Positions 29,310 through 44,500 of a DNA stretch of 64,000 bases are shown here, piece by piece. The first letter of the stretch is position 1. Each line of letters starts with the position of its first letter. The position numbers were made by a program, and so were the translations under genes. The notes beneath the pieces are model-generated. The model was not told where the DNA came from, did no database searches, and saw only the letters and a program-made list of their open reading frames with translations. The stretch comes from Silurus meridionalis (lineage: Eukaryota > Chordata > Actinopteri > Siluriformes > Siluridae): the NCBI RefSeq assembly GCF_014805685.1, contig NC_060892.1:25476060-25540059 (forward strand), read 5' to 3'.

Positions 29310-32300
29310 TCCTGTGCGCTGTAATTCAGGTCCTTCATGGCCTCCATGCTCCTCGGGCTCTCCCAGCTCGGTCACTCCATTAGGTAAAGGAGGAATTTTT
29401 CTTTTCTCCTGATGAAACAAAGACAACATTAACCTCAACTACTTCCAAGCTTTATATGTTTTCATCCTTTTTTTTTCCAAATTTATTTTTTAAGCTTATT
29501 AACCATATTTTTAAATATCCAATATTTTCTGTTGTTTCATTGCACTTGCATTGCTAGCATTTGCATCATGGTTCCCGTGGCAACAAAGCGCACGTGTGCC
29601 CATGTTCTCATTAAAACCCTCTTGTGGGTTTATTTCTTTGCAAAATCTTGTCATTGTTGAGAACAAATGCTACAACCAGTAAAAAAAACAATGACCACTA
29701 GTAAAAACTAGTAAAATAAATACATTAATACATAAATAAATCAACACATGCATACAAATCCTGAGTGACAAGCAGTTACCACCAGTGAGGGCCAGTGAAC
29801 ACCAATAAAAAAACAGTGAAAAACATTAAAAACCAGTGCAAACCAGAAAAAAATACACCAGTGTTAAATGGAAGAGTGTTTCAGGCTTCACCTGAGATGG
29901 CACGTTCTTGGGTGGCTCTATTCTGATGCTCGGGTCCCACTCCCCTGGCGGTAACACAGTCACCTGGTCCAAAAACTCATCAATTCCAGCCACCAAGTCA
30001 CTGCGGTCCTTCGCCTTATACGCCACGTCGTGGAACACCTTGAAAGAAAGTGAAACAGATCACAATATGTGCCAATCTAAAAAAAAACAAACAAAAAAAG
30101 AGATGATTGGAATGGCATGAAACAGCGCTGACCTCGTCTGTCATTAGTGTGGCAATGGAGCGTCCGATCTCGTGGTACTGAGGTCCTTTTCCCATTGGTC
30201 CCAGCAGTATAAACAGAAATCTGAATGATCACACACGTGAGGGCCATAAAACAGACGGTTGCTAGACAAAAGCATATTGTATTCTATAGAAGCAAGATTC
30301 TGCCATTACTACAGATTTGTGATTTTAAGTGGATCTTCTTGGGGCACACCTGGTGGTAATGGGGACCTCAGCCAGGCCATTAAGCAGCACAGCTGGAGAA
30401 AGCCTCACAAACGCCACCACTGGCTTCTCCAGGAACTCCAATTCTCCAACCAGTATATTTGATGCCTCGGCACCTGGTGGGATCTTCTTCATAAAATGGA
30501 GGTCTATCTGCAGATTTCAAACGAGGTCCATTTACATGTTTGATAACTTCCTATGTGCTCATCTAGTTAAAAAAGATCAGTATTGGGTTGAATGTAGGAA
30601 CTAGATGTACCTTACTGAAGTCCACTGCACTGTTTTCTCGACTGCCATCGCCTCGGCCTTCTGGGCAGCACGGTTGTGACTGCGGAGACACCATCTGACC
30701 TGAGAACAGGAATGAGCACTTTGACTTGTATTACCACTTGATCCAAATAAAAATAATAATTTGTTATTTAAAAAAAATAACATCAACAAATACTTAGTGA
30801 ATAATGAATAGCTTCAAGAATCAAGATATTTTGCACTGATGTACATCAAGATTATCAGGTTCACTCAATCAAGTTTTTAAGCAAACTTTATGGATCAATG
30901 GAATATAATTTCTTTGGCACATGGTCAAGTTTAATGAGACAATCAGTTTCTTAAGGTCAAAAGTCAGATATACAAAATTAGATATTCATGAATATCAGAC
31001 CAGGGCTAAAAACATGTTAATGCAGTATTGATTTGTTGTTGATTTTTCCATAGCTGTGATTTTCTGAAGGAACGAATGAATTATACAGATGACAAACCAG
31101 GTCTAAAGCTACTTATGTTATTCGTAGGTAGAAGCACATTACTTACACAGCGATAGACATGTTCAGGCTGTATAAAATATAACAATATGAACTGGTCATC
31201 TATCTGAGCATCACTGCACATCAACATCAAACATTTAGGTTTCAGCACCAAATACTGGACAGCTCCCTTGAATATAGCCAAGTGGAAGGTTCCAACAATA
31301 ATTTTTGAAATTCCAGAGTAATTTATATATTTAAGTATATATAAAGAACGTGTCTCACTTCTAATAAACATAGGAAGAGGAAAAAAAAGTAAAACTATAA
31401 ACTTTATATAATGGAGTTTGTAACACTTTTTTATTAGCGCTAAACCAACTGCAAAGAGAATGCTATAGCAGCTGTATCGGACTACTTCTTTGCACTGACA
31501 CAAGAGTCTAGATTTTATAAGGTCGATAATCCCTTACTGTTCTATGGTTGACCATTTGCTTCTGTGTTAATGTGTCTGAAGTTTCAACCCTTGGTTTCAA
31601 ACTCTATGGGGGCAAACTGGGCCAAAAAGTGCACTTATTCACATCTAGAAATGTGAGCAAATCAGATCGCATTGACTTATATTTTGACGATCATCTACCA
31701 AAAATGTTTCATTTCCTGTATCAGACTCACTGAGCATATGCTCTGTCTATCTTTTCAATTACTTAATAAACAGTAGTTTGATTGATGCTTTGGACTTGGA
31801 CATCACGATGAAATTTTCTTCACCATGTATGTTGAGAGTTAACCTTATTACCGTTCTTATCCATAGAGTGTGGCTCTGACTGCTTTTTTCCAATGTCAGC
31901 AAACGAGCGGACAATGGGGATGCGGTTGGCTAGTTTCTTCTGGTTTTGGTGATGGTGCTGTTTGAGAAGAGCGTTGCGGATTTTCCTGCGCACCTCCTCT
32001 CCGATAGTGACCGATATCTCATGCTGGTCGAGAACCATGTCTGGAATAGACGAAAGCAAGAGATCGGTGATTATCACAGAGCTCTGTTTTTTTTTCTACA
32101 ACGATTCCACTGTAAGAAAAATGTATTGTTGTTTATTATTTATTTACTACACCTGCAATCTCCTCCAGCGAGTGAGCTCTCATGTCCAGCATGACGATGC
32201 CATTGAGGATGCAGCTGCGCAGTTCGAACAGACTGTGCAGAGACAGTGTGGCCACGTAGGGTTTACTCCATCTCTCCCCTCCGTCCTCCACGTCCTCCTC

Positions 32301-34014
32301 AAATTTCAGCCATCTACAACAGCACACCACCACAGAGAACAAGGATCGATCTGTTGTCCGACAGACAACCAAATTTACTTTAACAATATTCTGTTGCGCA
32401 AGAAAAAGATGCTAGAAAAAGCTAAATAAAGCATGAACTTCACACGTACAGACACGCACTTAACCTCTGAGCACCTTTGAGAAAATTTACACTGTTTACT
32501 TATTTAACTACACTATTTAGACAGAAGCATTTTGACCCCTGACTTTACCAGCTATTTGTAGCTTCTTCCCCAAAACACAAAGATGGAGATATATATTGTA
32601 TATATATTGTACATTGAAAGCCTGCCTCTATGAAGATATTCTTTACATGGGTTGAAGTGGAAGATCTCCTGCTTTAGAGCTCTGACCTTAACTCTATTGA
32701 AGACCTTTATGGATGGGATTGATGTCACGACTCTCTCTACCCTGTCAGTAAGTGCAACAATAACCACTTATGAGCATCTGTGAGCTCATGTATGTGGAAA
32801 AAGGCAGATTTCTTCAGGTGTGTTACTCGTCCATGGGCCATTCCATAAGTAGCAGTTCAAAATAATGGCCTGTTTTAAGTGTCTTGTAGGAAGCACATAC
32901 TATCCTTCACCTCTCCAGGCTGTCATGCAATAGAGGAAAGCTGGCTAGAATGTGGATAAGAATTGGCTCCAAATTTGGTAAAATCCAATTCCATGCTTTA
33001 TAAGCTTTAGCATCTGCTAGAGATGCATCTTTCAATCCAGAGAATACAGCAACCAGACACTACAGTATACAGAATAATGCAAATAATGTAGCACAAGCAC
33101 ACGTGAATTCAAAGCCATAAACACACGTGATTCACAATATGATAGCAACAGCGAAACGGCTAGTTGCGCTTCCCAGAAAACGGGCCGACGTGCTCTTATC
33201 AAGAAGGATGCACTCGGACTCGGACACGCGGGGGCCTGGTTCACTGCACCAATCGATTGTTTAGAGCAAATCGATATACCACACTGCTTATTTTCCATAG
33301 GAAATGGAGTGGGGAGAGAATGCACTGTGTGCTCGTTACACGAATCAATTAGCAATATGAATCCCTTTAGATTACGCTAAGAGAAATGTATTAATCCGAA
33401 TCTTCCATCACAAAAACCCACTAAACCCTCCAAGCCTATTGTTTATAATAAAGCTATTATATAATTAAATCATCAGTATACATTTTGTTCAGTAAAGTAG
33501 AATAGAAAATAAAAAAAATCTAAAACTACATCACAAACTATAAATATCCAAACTAAAAGGTTTGTGAAAGATCCGAAGAACAGATGGTGAGATTTTTAAC
33601 AGCTGATATATAAATTGTGTTGACACTACACATGTAGTGTGAGAGGTGACAGACTGAACATCTGATCAAATCTAACAGCTGTATCTAATTCCAGATTTAA
33701 CTTTCAAGGGACATACACACTGGCAAAAGTATTGGGACACACTTTTCCACCCGTATGAGGTTCTTCTCCGAACTGTTAGCACTATGTAATTGAATGCAGT
33801 TGCATGATTTTTTGCCCTTCACTTGAACTTGAAGACCCAAAGCTTGTTCCAGCATGTCAAATGCCCCTATGCACAAACCCTTTAAACACCTTTGGGATGA
33901 ATGTGAATGCTGACTGCACCCCAGGCCTTCTCACCTCAACTACATCAGTAGCTGACTTTACTAACACACATCATTGGGGCTGAATGAGCACAAATCTCAA
34001 CAATATCTAGTTGA

Positions 34015-34055
<41 letters not shown>

Positions 34056-34079
34056 TAGATAGATAGATAGATACACACA

Positions 34080-34141
<62 letters not shown>

Positions 34142-35518
34142 GTTGCACCTTGCAGTCTCTTTCCACTCGGCATCCTCTCCCTCTCGGAGACAAATTTCAT
34201 CCAGCTCAGTAAAGAGTGCGTGAGGAATGTGCTCCTCATCCTCATCTTCCATCCCCAGCAAAAACTGCACCCTCTGAGACGGAGTGTCTGCTGTAGATGG
34301 AGAAGCAGAACGAGTCACAGAGAGCTGAAACGAGCACGATCCAACAAGCGTTCTGTCTCTCAAACTCTTACTGTATGAGGGAGAATCCTGGCCGTCCTCA
34401 GTTCCTGAGTCTCTCTCTCTTGACCTTTTCCTGTGCCGGTGTCCATGGTGACGGTGTCGCCTGTGGGACCTCCGGCCGAGCGGGACGTGCACCCCGATGT
34501 ACAACGTGCGGTGGCCTAAATCAGGAAAAAGCGTGCTTAGAACAGATTTGGTCTAGTGGTAGAACATGAAGTCTACTGACTTTGGGAACAAGGAATAAAG
34601 GATTTGGAAATTAAGATGGCAAGAGTCATATGAAAAAAGATTCTTATCACCTTCTAGCTCCTCTTTCTCGAAGTTGGTATTGAGCATGGAGCGAGTCCCA
34701 CCTCTGTCCAAAACAGCCTCCTCATCATTTCTCTGCATGGGAAGACACACACACACATGAATGAATTTACTTACATGCTTATATACACTTACAAAACTTA
34801 GATCACGTTAATACACAAATTACAGTATATGGACAAAAGTATTGGCACATCTGACTTTTCCAGCTGTATGTCCAAACTGTTTCCACAAATTTGGAGCATC
34901 TGCATCCGTATACTCAACCTACATTTCCAGTCAGTAGAGATTCCTGGACCTGTGGCTTTTGCAACCGGATCTGCTACTGTAGCAGAGAAATCCTTTCCAT
35001 GAAGTGTTTGTATTTATTACATTTAGAACCTGGAACAAATCCAGGAGCTTCTGTTTGGTTTCAGACCCACTTACGATACAAATCTGTCTCACCACAGATC
35101 TGCTGATAGTGCGGAGATTGAGTTTTTGTACTTTGGCAAGTAGGAGTGTTGCAGGCTGTTGGAGCTTTTTCACAATAACTACCCAAGTGTCAGACCACAA
35201 TATTCAATTCAAAAATATTTTTACTTCGAGTTGTATGACACTTATAACAAATGAATAAACGGATAACGACATATGGCTGAACAAGTCAGGTGTCGAAATG
35301 CTTTTGTTTTTAAAGTGTATGTAGTGGACGCATCCTTAGCGAAAGAAAACGGTTTCCAGTTGAAAAGAAGGGCTTCAAGGTGAATCAGGAAAGTCGGGAG
35401 AGTGAAACGGGCGGAAACGTCCCAAAAATAAGCACTGGCCTCTGTGAGGTTGACCTTACTGTATGGTCACCATGGAAATGAGTACAGCCCACGGCCTGTT
35501 ATATCTAGAATGCTATAT

Positions 35519-35558
<40 letters not shown>

Positions 35559-38500
35559 TCACTATATAGACAAATGTATTGGGACAGCTGATATTTCCAG
35601 CCATATCTGGTTCTAGGAGACCCTGTTCCAGTATGACAAAACCCCTGAAGTGGAAGATCTTGAGTAGCCTCTGATAGAGCTCTAAACTCAACATGATTAA
35701 ACACCTCTGGGATAAAACTTTATAAACACATACATACATAAATAGATTCCCCACACTGCTTTTGTGTGCATCATTTAGCAGTTTACAAGTTATAATCTGG
35801 ATCTTTTAATCCACAGAGGGATTACAGCCAGCCCTGGGATTTAAACAACTATTTCCACGGAGGATTTTCTGCCTGACTTTATGATAACAGAGCAGATTTG
35901 AAATATAGATGAAGTAAATTAATATATAAGATGTTACACCATGGACCAGAATGCAGGCGATTAGCAGACACATTTGTCTACAATGGCTGGAATAGAAAGA
36001 ACGCACAAACATTAGCAAATTCTTCCACGTTGCGTTTGTTTTTCAAACGATAGCGTAGGAAGAAGGTCAACGATCAGCACGCATTAAGTCCATAAATAGC
36101 TGCCGGGTTTTTTTTTTTCTTCCTGTAATGTTGGGTCCAGTTTTTTTAAATCCCTGCTCCAATCCTGATCCCATTTGCAAACCAAAAATAGACCGTTAAC
36201 ACATGTCTCGATTAATGTATCAAAGGGCGTAGTGTTGATCGAGTGATACACATGTGTCTGTTCTGTGTCTGTACCAGCCTTGGTGGCTGGTGCTCGAGCT
36301 GTCACGTCTGTGACACAGCCATAAATGAGAGCCTGGTATCTCCATGGAAACATCCCCCCCAAAACCCCTGGGAAATTGTTTCCAGTCTGTCAGTGACATC
36401 ATCAGCCTGAGACCTCGGCTCTCGTTCTGTCGAGCTCACAGAGGAGATCTGAAGGACACCGTGCTCTGTTGCTGCATGATGTTTAACACATGAACAGCAC
36501 ACGAAGAGCTTTAATGATTTAGTTCTTTTTGAAGCCATTCATAAAGATTAAGACACCTGTTCGTCACTCAATAGCACACATGCACACACGTATTTAATTG
36601 AAGCATATCACACACACACACACACACACCCTGCAGCTTCCATTGTTCTATTATTAGAAAGATTCCTCAAGAAAGAGCTCAAGTGTAACACACATGCTTC
36701 TTTATTTTTCCCCCAATTCCTCACACCTTTCCAGAACTCTGTCCAGAAACCTCTCATCCCCCCAGTCGTTCCACTTTCTGTTCCCATTGCCCTAAAAAAG
36801 TATGCTTCAGGGACACACTCCCTCTCTCACACACATTCTTATAAACATTTACAGCACTTGAAGGCTTATATATTTCAGGGCTGTTGCTCTATAGAGGATT
36901 TATGTACATAAGTTTCCATTCTATGGTACAAATGGGTTACAGTAAAGGCACAGGATATATTCTGGAGATGTTTTGATGCTGCTGTATAGCATTAAATATG
37001 CATGCACACACGCTTACCTGCTCCTGATGTTATTTTTACACAAAGCTCCTTCACTGCATAAAAGCCATCTTGTTCTCCATCTCTCTCATATGGGACAGAG
37101 CTTTGAAGGAGGACCACCAAGTCCTGTTAACTGCCATTATAATTGGCAAATTTTACATTTGCAACGTACTGTATTCACCCTCTGGAGCGATAACGAAATA
37201 AAAAAAAACAATATAACAGGGAGTCAACAGTAACTCAAATCACCACTCTTTACAACCATGGTGATGTGAATGGGGTACAACAGCATAAGCCCACACTGGG
37301 TTCCACTCCTTTGAGGCAAAAACTTGAACGTGAGACTAATATACGTGTGGAAATCATCCAATGATGCTTTTATTTTAAGCTACTTAAAATAGAAAGCGCT
37401 AATAGAGGCTAATCTTTACCCTGAAGTTTTAACCACTGAGCTGCTTGTAAACCGTGAAACGTGGCAAGATTCCCAACATGGACGCACATATCACTGTCAT
37501 GATATGTTCCTGAGATGACAATAAAAGACAGTGGAGGGATGCGAGATACAATTACTCTCAAATCGAATTGCCAAAAGATGGTTGTAATGCACATGTAATC
37601 TTTTAGGACAGTCCTGGTTGAACTTTTCGACGTCTATCTAAAGTGGTTTAGGCTCTGGATTAGTGATCAAAAGGTCAGAAGTTTGAGCCTCAGCAATGCT
37701 AAGCTGCATCTGTTAGGCTCTTGAGCAGGGCCCATAACCTTCTCTGCTGTAGCTCTGTATATCGGCTGACCCTGGAGTCTGATCCCAACTTCCTAACAAA
37801 CAGGGCTACGCTAATTTCAGTGTGCTGTAATGTAAATATGATAAATAAAGGCTTTCACTGTGTTCAAATCGAACCACTGTGTGTAATTTTACCACAATAT
37901 GGAAAAAATCACATCTTCACACTCACCCTGGTGTCTTCATGAGAATTTCAATTCCTCCCAAATTACTGCAGCTACAGTTCATTATCCCCATCACAAGATT
38001 TTAATGTGCGTAGGCGTTTTTGTGTTGAACAGTGACGAGTGCGGGTCAGCACTCGTTACAGAGGCTTAGCGTGAACAGCAAATCAGTGAAAAGCTGCTGA
38101 TCAGCGAGTCTCCGAGGGTTACGCAACACTACAGAACACCTCCCCTTTCGGATCGCCGTCTCAGGGAAACTTGCGTATACAATTAAAGAAATGATGTGTA
38201 GGAAATTACAGCATAATTGTGTTATTCAAACGTGCCGTGCATCATTACACAGGGATCTGAGAACCAAAATAGCGCCATACCAATAACATAATATACACTA
38301 TATGCACAAAAGTACCTGACTTTTCCAGAAATATGTTCTTCATCCCCAAAATGTTACCAAAAAGATGGAACACAATTATATGATGGCTGTGGGCATGCAA
38401 GTATGAAATTTTCCCTTTACTTGAACTGAGACCCAAATCTGTGCACAAAGCCGGCTCTATGAAGATATGCTTTTCATGGTTTGGAGTGGAAGATCTCCTG

Positions 38501-41500
38501 CTATAGAGTTCTGAAATCAAACCTATTGAACAACTTTAGATTGAATTGGAACGCTGATTGCCTCCTCAACTCACCTCGTTCAGTACCTGACTTTACTGGG
38601 TCTGAATAAGCAAAACATCTAGTGGAACATCTTCCCAGAAGACAGATCTTCGAACAGCAAATAGGAACTAAATGTGGAACGACATCGGTGAAAGATCTCA
38701 GAAGAGCACATTATTTCCATGTTAAAAATATTATTCTATATTACATCATCACATATATTGTTCTCATTCAGATATAGAAAAGTTTTGTCCTTCAGTACTA
38801 GGAAGACAAACCCTAAGAGGAGATCAGGTCCTACAGATCTTAATATCTCTAAAAAAAAATCTACAGCTTGCATTTCTCGATTCTTAAAACGCCCTTAAAA
38901 AAAAACATACAGATTTATAATGTCTCTCTGTGCCCTCGTTCTCTCTTCTACACGTGCACCATCAATCCCTACTAATCTTCTCTGGGAAGCAAAACACGGA
39001 TTGTTCTGCAGTTTTCTAGGACACACACGCCTTGTGACCCAGTTCTTCGTGCTGCAGAAAATCGGGGAAACTGTCTATCGTGTACAAAAAGCTCATTTCC
39101 ATGCGTGACTGACAGCATCGCCGTGAGGCCAAATCACAATCGCAGAATCCAGAAAAACCCAGCAGGGGGATCTAATAAACCAGTGACAGAATGCAACATG
39201 GCCTGTATATTAATTTCCTTACATGCATCTGTTCCATATATATGTGTATGTGTGTGTGAGAGAGAGAGAGAGAGAGAGTGCATGAATGTGTGTGTGTGTG
39301 CGCGCTCTTCTGGATTGTGCAATTGTTCCGAATCCTCAGCCAAGAGAAGCGAAAGGAGGAGATTATCAGTGCAGGGAGGGGGTGCGATCCGAGCCACGTG
39401 ATTGGCCGAAAGCCTTGGGTCTGATCCCTACAGATGGTCGAGGTTGCCATGGCGATGACGAGCTCAGCATCAGTATCCTTTCACAAAAGCCGGAGCGCTC
39501 GGCCCCACGCGCAGGCGTGACGTGAGGACGTGGCGACGTGTCTCCCTCACACACGTGCCATATCAGCACAATCGGGACACTTCACCCTGGTCACATCAAC
39601 GCCTTGAACTGGAATCTGGAATCACGTGTATGGGAGCAGAGGCAGCACAATGACCTTGTAATCAGCAGGATATCAGGTCTCTATGTGTCATTTCTTCATG
39701 CACACATTCCGCAATGGAGATCAATGAAGTGCTCCGACCTTGAGAAGCTCGAACCGAGATTTCGGTCTGTCAGGCGTGCGATCGCAAAGCGACAGAGAGG
39801 GAAGGAGGGAGAGAGAAAGAGGCACACCAGAGAGTGCCATCAGAGGGAGGAAAAAATTGTAATTAGAGATAAGCTGTAGCACTAGAAACAGAGAGGAAGG
39901 GAGGGAAGAGAAGACGGGATAAAGCCCTGGCTAAGCTTTTGCAAAGAGCGCATTGGTCTAATCAATTAATGAGCATCCAATTAACTCATTACACATAAAT
40001 ACAAATCTGATACATTGAAACGAGGGCACAATCTCTCACCCATTCAAACATAAACAAGCTCAAGGACACAGCAGCTGTTACAGTTGGTCAGGTGAGATTT
40101 TTTTCCCAGTGGGTTCCCTGAGGAACTCTGAGGGTTCGGTCCTACCTGGCAGTTAAAGTCGCTGCGCTCGGAGGCTCGCTGCTGCATGCTGTGTGCCAGC
40201 TAGTGCCTGATTCAGCGGCTGGTGAAGAGCTTTGGCACTTCTCAGCGGGCTCAAGCTTTACGCCAAGACAAGCCTTTCAGCGCGGCAAACCCGTCTGACT
40301 GTGATCTCCAGCCTGTGTGTGTTTTTTTTTTTTTTGAGAAAGAGAGTCGTCCATCCACCAATCAGGAAGGAGGTTAGAGCATCGACATCACTGACTGCGT
40401 GGACTGCAGCCTAAGCTCATGTGTTTTGTGGGTGTGTGTGTCTGATCGGTGCTCTGCGTGTGTGTGTGTGTGTGTGCCGAGCTCCCTCCTTTCTGTCTCT
40501 TCTCTCGTGCCTTCTCGATGTCTCAGCGTCCTCTGTGAAGACACCCGAGGCACTCTGGGAGATGTAGTGCTAACGCCAGGCTCAGGTTTGTTCCACATGA
40601 TCAGTTTTTTTTTTTTTTTATTATATCATTTGCTTTACAGATTCATAATGACTCATAGTAATACTCACACCGTGTAAGTGTAAATATGACTAAAATGCGT
40701 TGGGTTGGGGTGAGAAAGAAAAGAGCAAATCCGTCTCATAGATCTCAGATCAGCACGACTACAAGAGCAGTTCAACTCCCCCCTGTGTGTCCGTCTGTTC
40801 CCGTGGCCTTTTGCCAGCTCTTCCATTTACCAACCTCTCTATCACTTACTCCCCACATTTCCCTTCAATCGTACTTTCTAAAATAAACAGATTTTTGGAT
40901 TTCCCAAATGAAAAACCTGAATGGAAACACCAGAGAGGTACACTTCCTTTTTTTTTTTCTCCAGGAGCTCTCTCTCACTCTGTTACATCTCGTTCCTGAA
41001 ATCTCCTTCAATTAATGGCTGATCACAACTTTACATCTGACTCCATAGTGCCTGCGCCAAACATCTCTGACCTCTTCTAGGTGACACCGGAGTCCGGCCC
41101 CCGAAGCTCGGGTGTGATGCAATCAATAGGCAATCAAATGAGTCCATTCTCTCATGCACACTGAGCATGCACCATGCAGGACACAGATACCATCGGGCAA
41201 TATGAGCACACTCACCCCTTCACTGCTGGCAGGGCTCTGGACCTGCAGAAGGACACAGACACAGGGAATACGGTCTACAAATGCAGTTTGGGTTGAAGTC
41301 AAAACAGAATTCTTACACTTTTTTTTATATGAAAATGGTGAATGCTTTCGGGACACTGTGCTGAGATTATGGATTGTGGAAAATGAAACCGAACAGGTTT
41401 GAACCCGATGCGATGCCAAAGCAAAAGAATTTATATTTTCGAATCCCTGGTGTAAACGTGGAAATAGGAAAAGTTCACACTGTAACTGGATGTAAATTGT

Positions 41501-44500
41501 TTATTTGACCTCTATATGACCATCTCATTTAATGTTATAAATTCGCAACCCAATCCACATCCTTGAGCAACAATAATTATTGGACATGGTCATTCACACA
41601 ATCTGAAACACTGCCTCCTTCAGGATGTGCAATGACATGAAATTGTCCAGGTTTCTCAATAATTACTCAGAGTGCATTTAGACCAGATTTCTGCAAGGTT
41701 CAGGAGAAGAGTTCGACGTGAACAGGTCTTGATCTCCATGTTGTATTTATGTGTGTGCCTGAAATACCCTCAAAATAAATACAACAGCATGGAAGCTATT
41801 CTAGCAATGTTGTGACCTTGATTTGTCCTTGACTGGTTTTGTATCAATTCCAAAAACCTGCTTGTTATATAATGATCATTTTAAATAAAGCATTGTGGTC
41901 CTGGATTTAAACCCATAACCTCATGATCAGAAGTCCAACATCTCACCCACTGAGCTACCACTTTCCTGATTAACTCATGTTTGGGGGTCAAACCCGGGTC
42001 CCTGTAGTCAAAAGACGCTGTGCTGCTTCTTGTTTCACCACTTCATCAAATCGAATTAACTTTCCTTCTCTAATCATCTCAATGACATTACATTCAGCAT
42101 TTTCAGAAACATATGAGAGCCAGGCAGCACACAGTTCAGGTTCTCCGACTCGACCCTGAGGTCAGATTTCTGTCTGTTCTCTCGGTGTCTTGCGGTTTTC
42201 TCTTATCTCCGGGGAAAAAGAAGGTGTAAGTGGGAATGAACGTGTGAATGAGTATGGAGTGGCCTACAAAGATGTGGCCTTCCAGACAGGGTGTCTTCTT
42301 ATTCTTCATGCACAGTGTTGATAGGAAAGACTCCAAAACCACTGCAGTCGTAATGCAGTTATGGATGAACAAACAAATAAATGACGACTTAACTAATGAA
42401 CAAACTAGTGAATGACTAATAAATATATAATTAAATGAACAAACTAATGAATGAACGAAAGACTGAGTAAATTAATTAACAAAGAATAAACCAATGAGCC
42501 AATGAACAGATGGATGGATGGATGGATGGATGGATGGATGGATGGATGGATGGATGGATGGATGGATGGATGGATGGATGAACAAATGATCTAATGTACA
42601 AATGAATGACAAATGAATAAATAAACGTACAAAGTAATGAATAAATGAATGACTGAATGAATAATGAATAAACAAATGAACTAACTAAATAATATAGGAC
42701 TGCATGAATAGATAAATGGATGGATGGATGGATGGATGACAAATAAATAAACAAACAAATGAAATAATTGAGAAACCAATGAGCTAATAAACAAATCAAT
42801 ACACTAATGCAGGAACAAATGCACTAATTACCAAATGAATGGATGACAAATGAATAAATGAACTAACAAATGAATACACGATTGAATAAGTAAATTAATT
42901 AATAATTGGTCTAACAACTAATAAATATATGGCTAAGAGATGGAAGAAACAAATGAATAAACAAATGAATAAATTAATGAAAATGAAATGAATGAAAGAA
43001 TAAACAATTCATGAATGAAGGAATGAATATATGAATAATTTAATGAATATTAAATAATAAATGATCAAATGATTTAATGAACAAATGAATATGCAAATAA
43101 ACAAATTAACTAATGAATAAATAAATGAGTAAATGGATAAACAAATGAACTAACAAGCTAATAAATTACTGTACAAACGGAACAGAATTTTCTGCGTCCC
43201 AATTTGTGAAAGATCTGCGAAGACTTCTAGCTTTTGCCAGCTTTTTCTGCAAACTGATTCCTCAGCTTTATGTGTCCCGAACAGCCAACCTGACAGCTGA
43301 AGTGAAACCAATAGCAGCCTTTCAAGATTTAAAGGATTCATCTATTAGCGTTCATTGTGGAATCAGATGGTTCAAAAAATGCCATTGGACTTGTTTTGTC
43401 AGAGTTCCATAGAAAATCGGAGTAATTACACCAGAGTGCATTCTTTTCTAAAGAGCTCCGTTTCTCACAAAGGAATTACAACTCAAAGCATCACGATTAT
43501 TATTATTATTATTATTATTACTGTATTAGCAAATATTGAAATTCCACCTTTTTATTTAACATTATTAGGCAACATGATATTGACATGAAGGACCTTCTCT
43601 TACCAGATGCCAATATCATACACTATAATGCTAAATTTGTGTGGACACCTGACCATAAGATGGGTATGTGCTTCTTTTTGAACGTTCCTTTCCACATTTA
43701 GTCTTCTGGGAAGATGTTCCACTAGATTTTAAAGTGAAGATTTCATATCCAAAGTCAGGTACTGATGTAGGTGAGGTGAGGAGGCCTGGGGTGCAGTCAG
43801 CATTCACATTATTCCCAAAGGTCTTCAATAGGATTTTAGCTCTATAGTAAAAGCATATCTTCATGGGGCTGGCTTTGTGCACAGGGGCATTGTCATGCTA
43901 GAACATGTTTGGGTCTCCTAGTTCAGGCGAAAGGTAAATTTAATCCTGCAGCAGTTTTCTTCAAACATACTTCTTCACTAAACTTTGGACTATAGTATAC
44001 TCTAGCATACAGTTTACACCACTGAGCAGATATGGGTTAGTTAAGGGCCTTGCTAAAGGCTAACTCACCCTTCATGATTAATTCCCTGAATTGGATCTCC
44101 CACATTTGTTCACCTCAACACATCGCTGTTCAAACCCGTCTTAGCGATGTGAAAATGTTGGTGTTGGATCTGTGATGATCGCAAATGTTGAGCTACTTTA
44201 TGAGTTGCTCAGTAGCTCCTAGTCTTATAACCACAACCTACTGTAAAAGACTGTAGAAAGAACATTACTTATAATCACACACTCCAGTGCTCATGTTAGT
44301 TCTCACACTCTCCAGTGTTCTGTATTGTTTAAAGACTATAATCACATAATCTTGATGTCACCCAAATGAGGATGGGTTTCCCTTTTGAGTCTGGTTCCTC
44401 TCAAGGTTTCTTCCTCATAACATCTAAGGGAGTTTTTCCTTCACCACAGTCTCCATGGTGCTCATCAGGGATAAATACACATTGTTCACCTTAACTCTTA

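Larger units (their letters stand above)
35730..40145. other. slc4a10: SLC4A10 intron between the second coding exon and the internal first exon
   Basis: No other coding exon recognised. Contains a Tc1-like copy (38293-38660) and a SINE (37630-37860). Two stretches of unique, GC-richer sequence (about 36060-36550 and 39270-39640) carry inverted-repeat X-box-like motifs and may be regulatory. A GT/GA simple repeat lies at 39246-39302. Confidence 0.4.
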
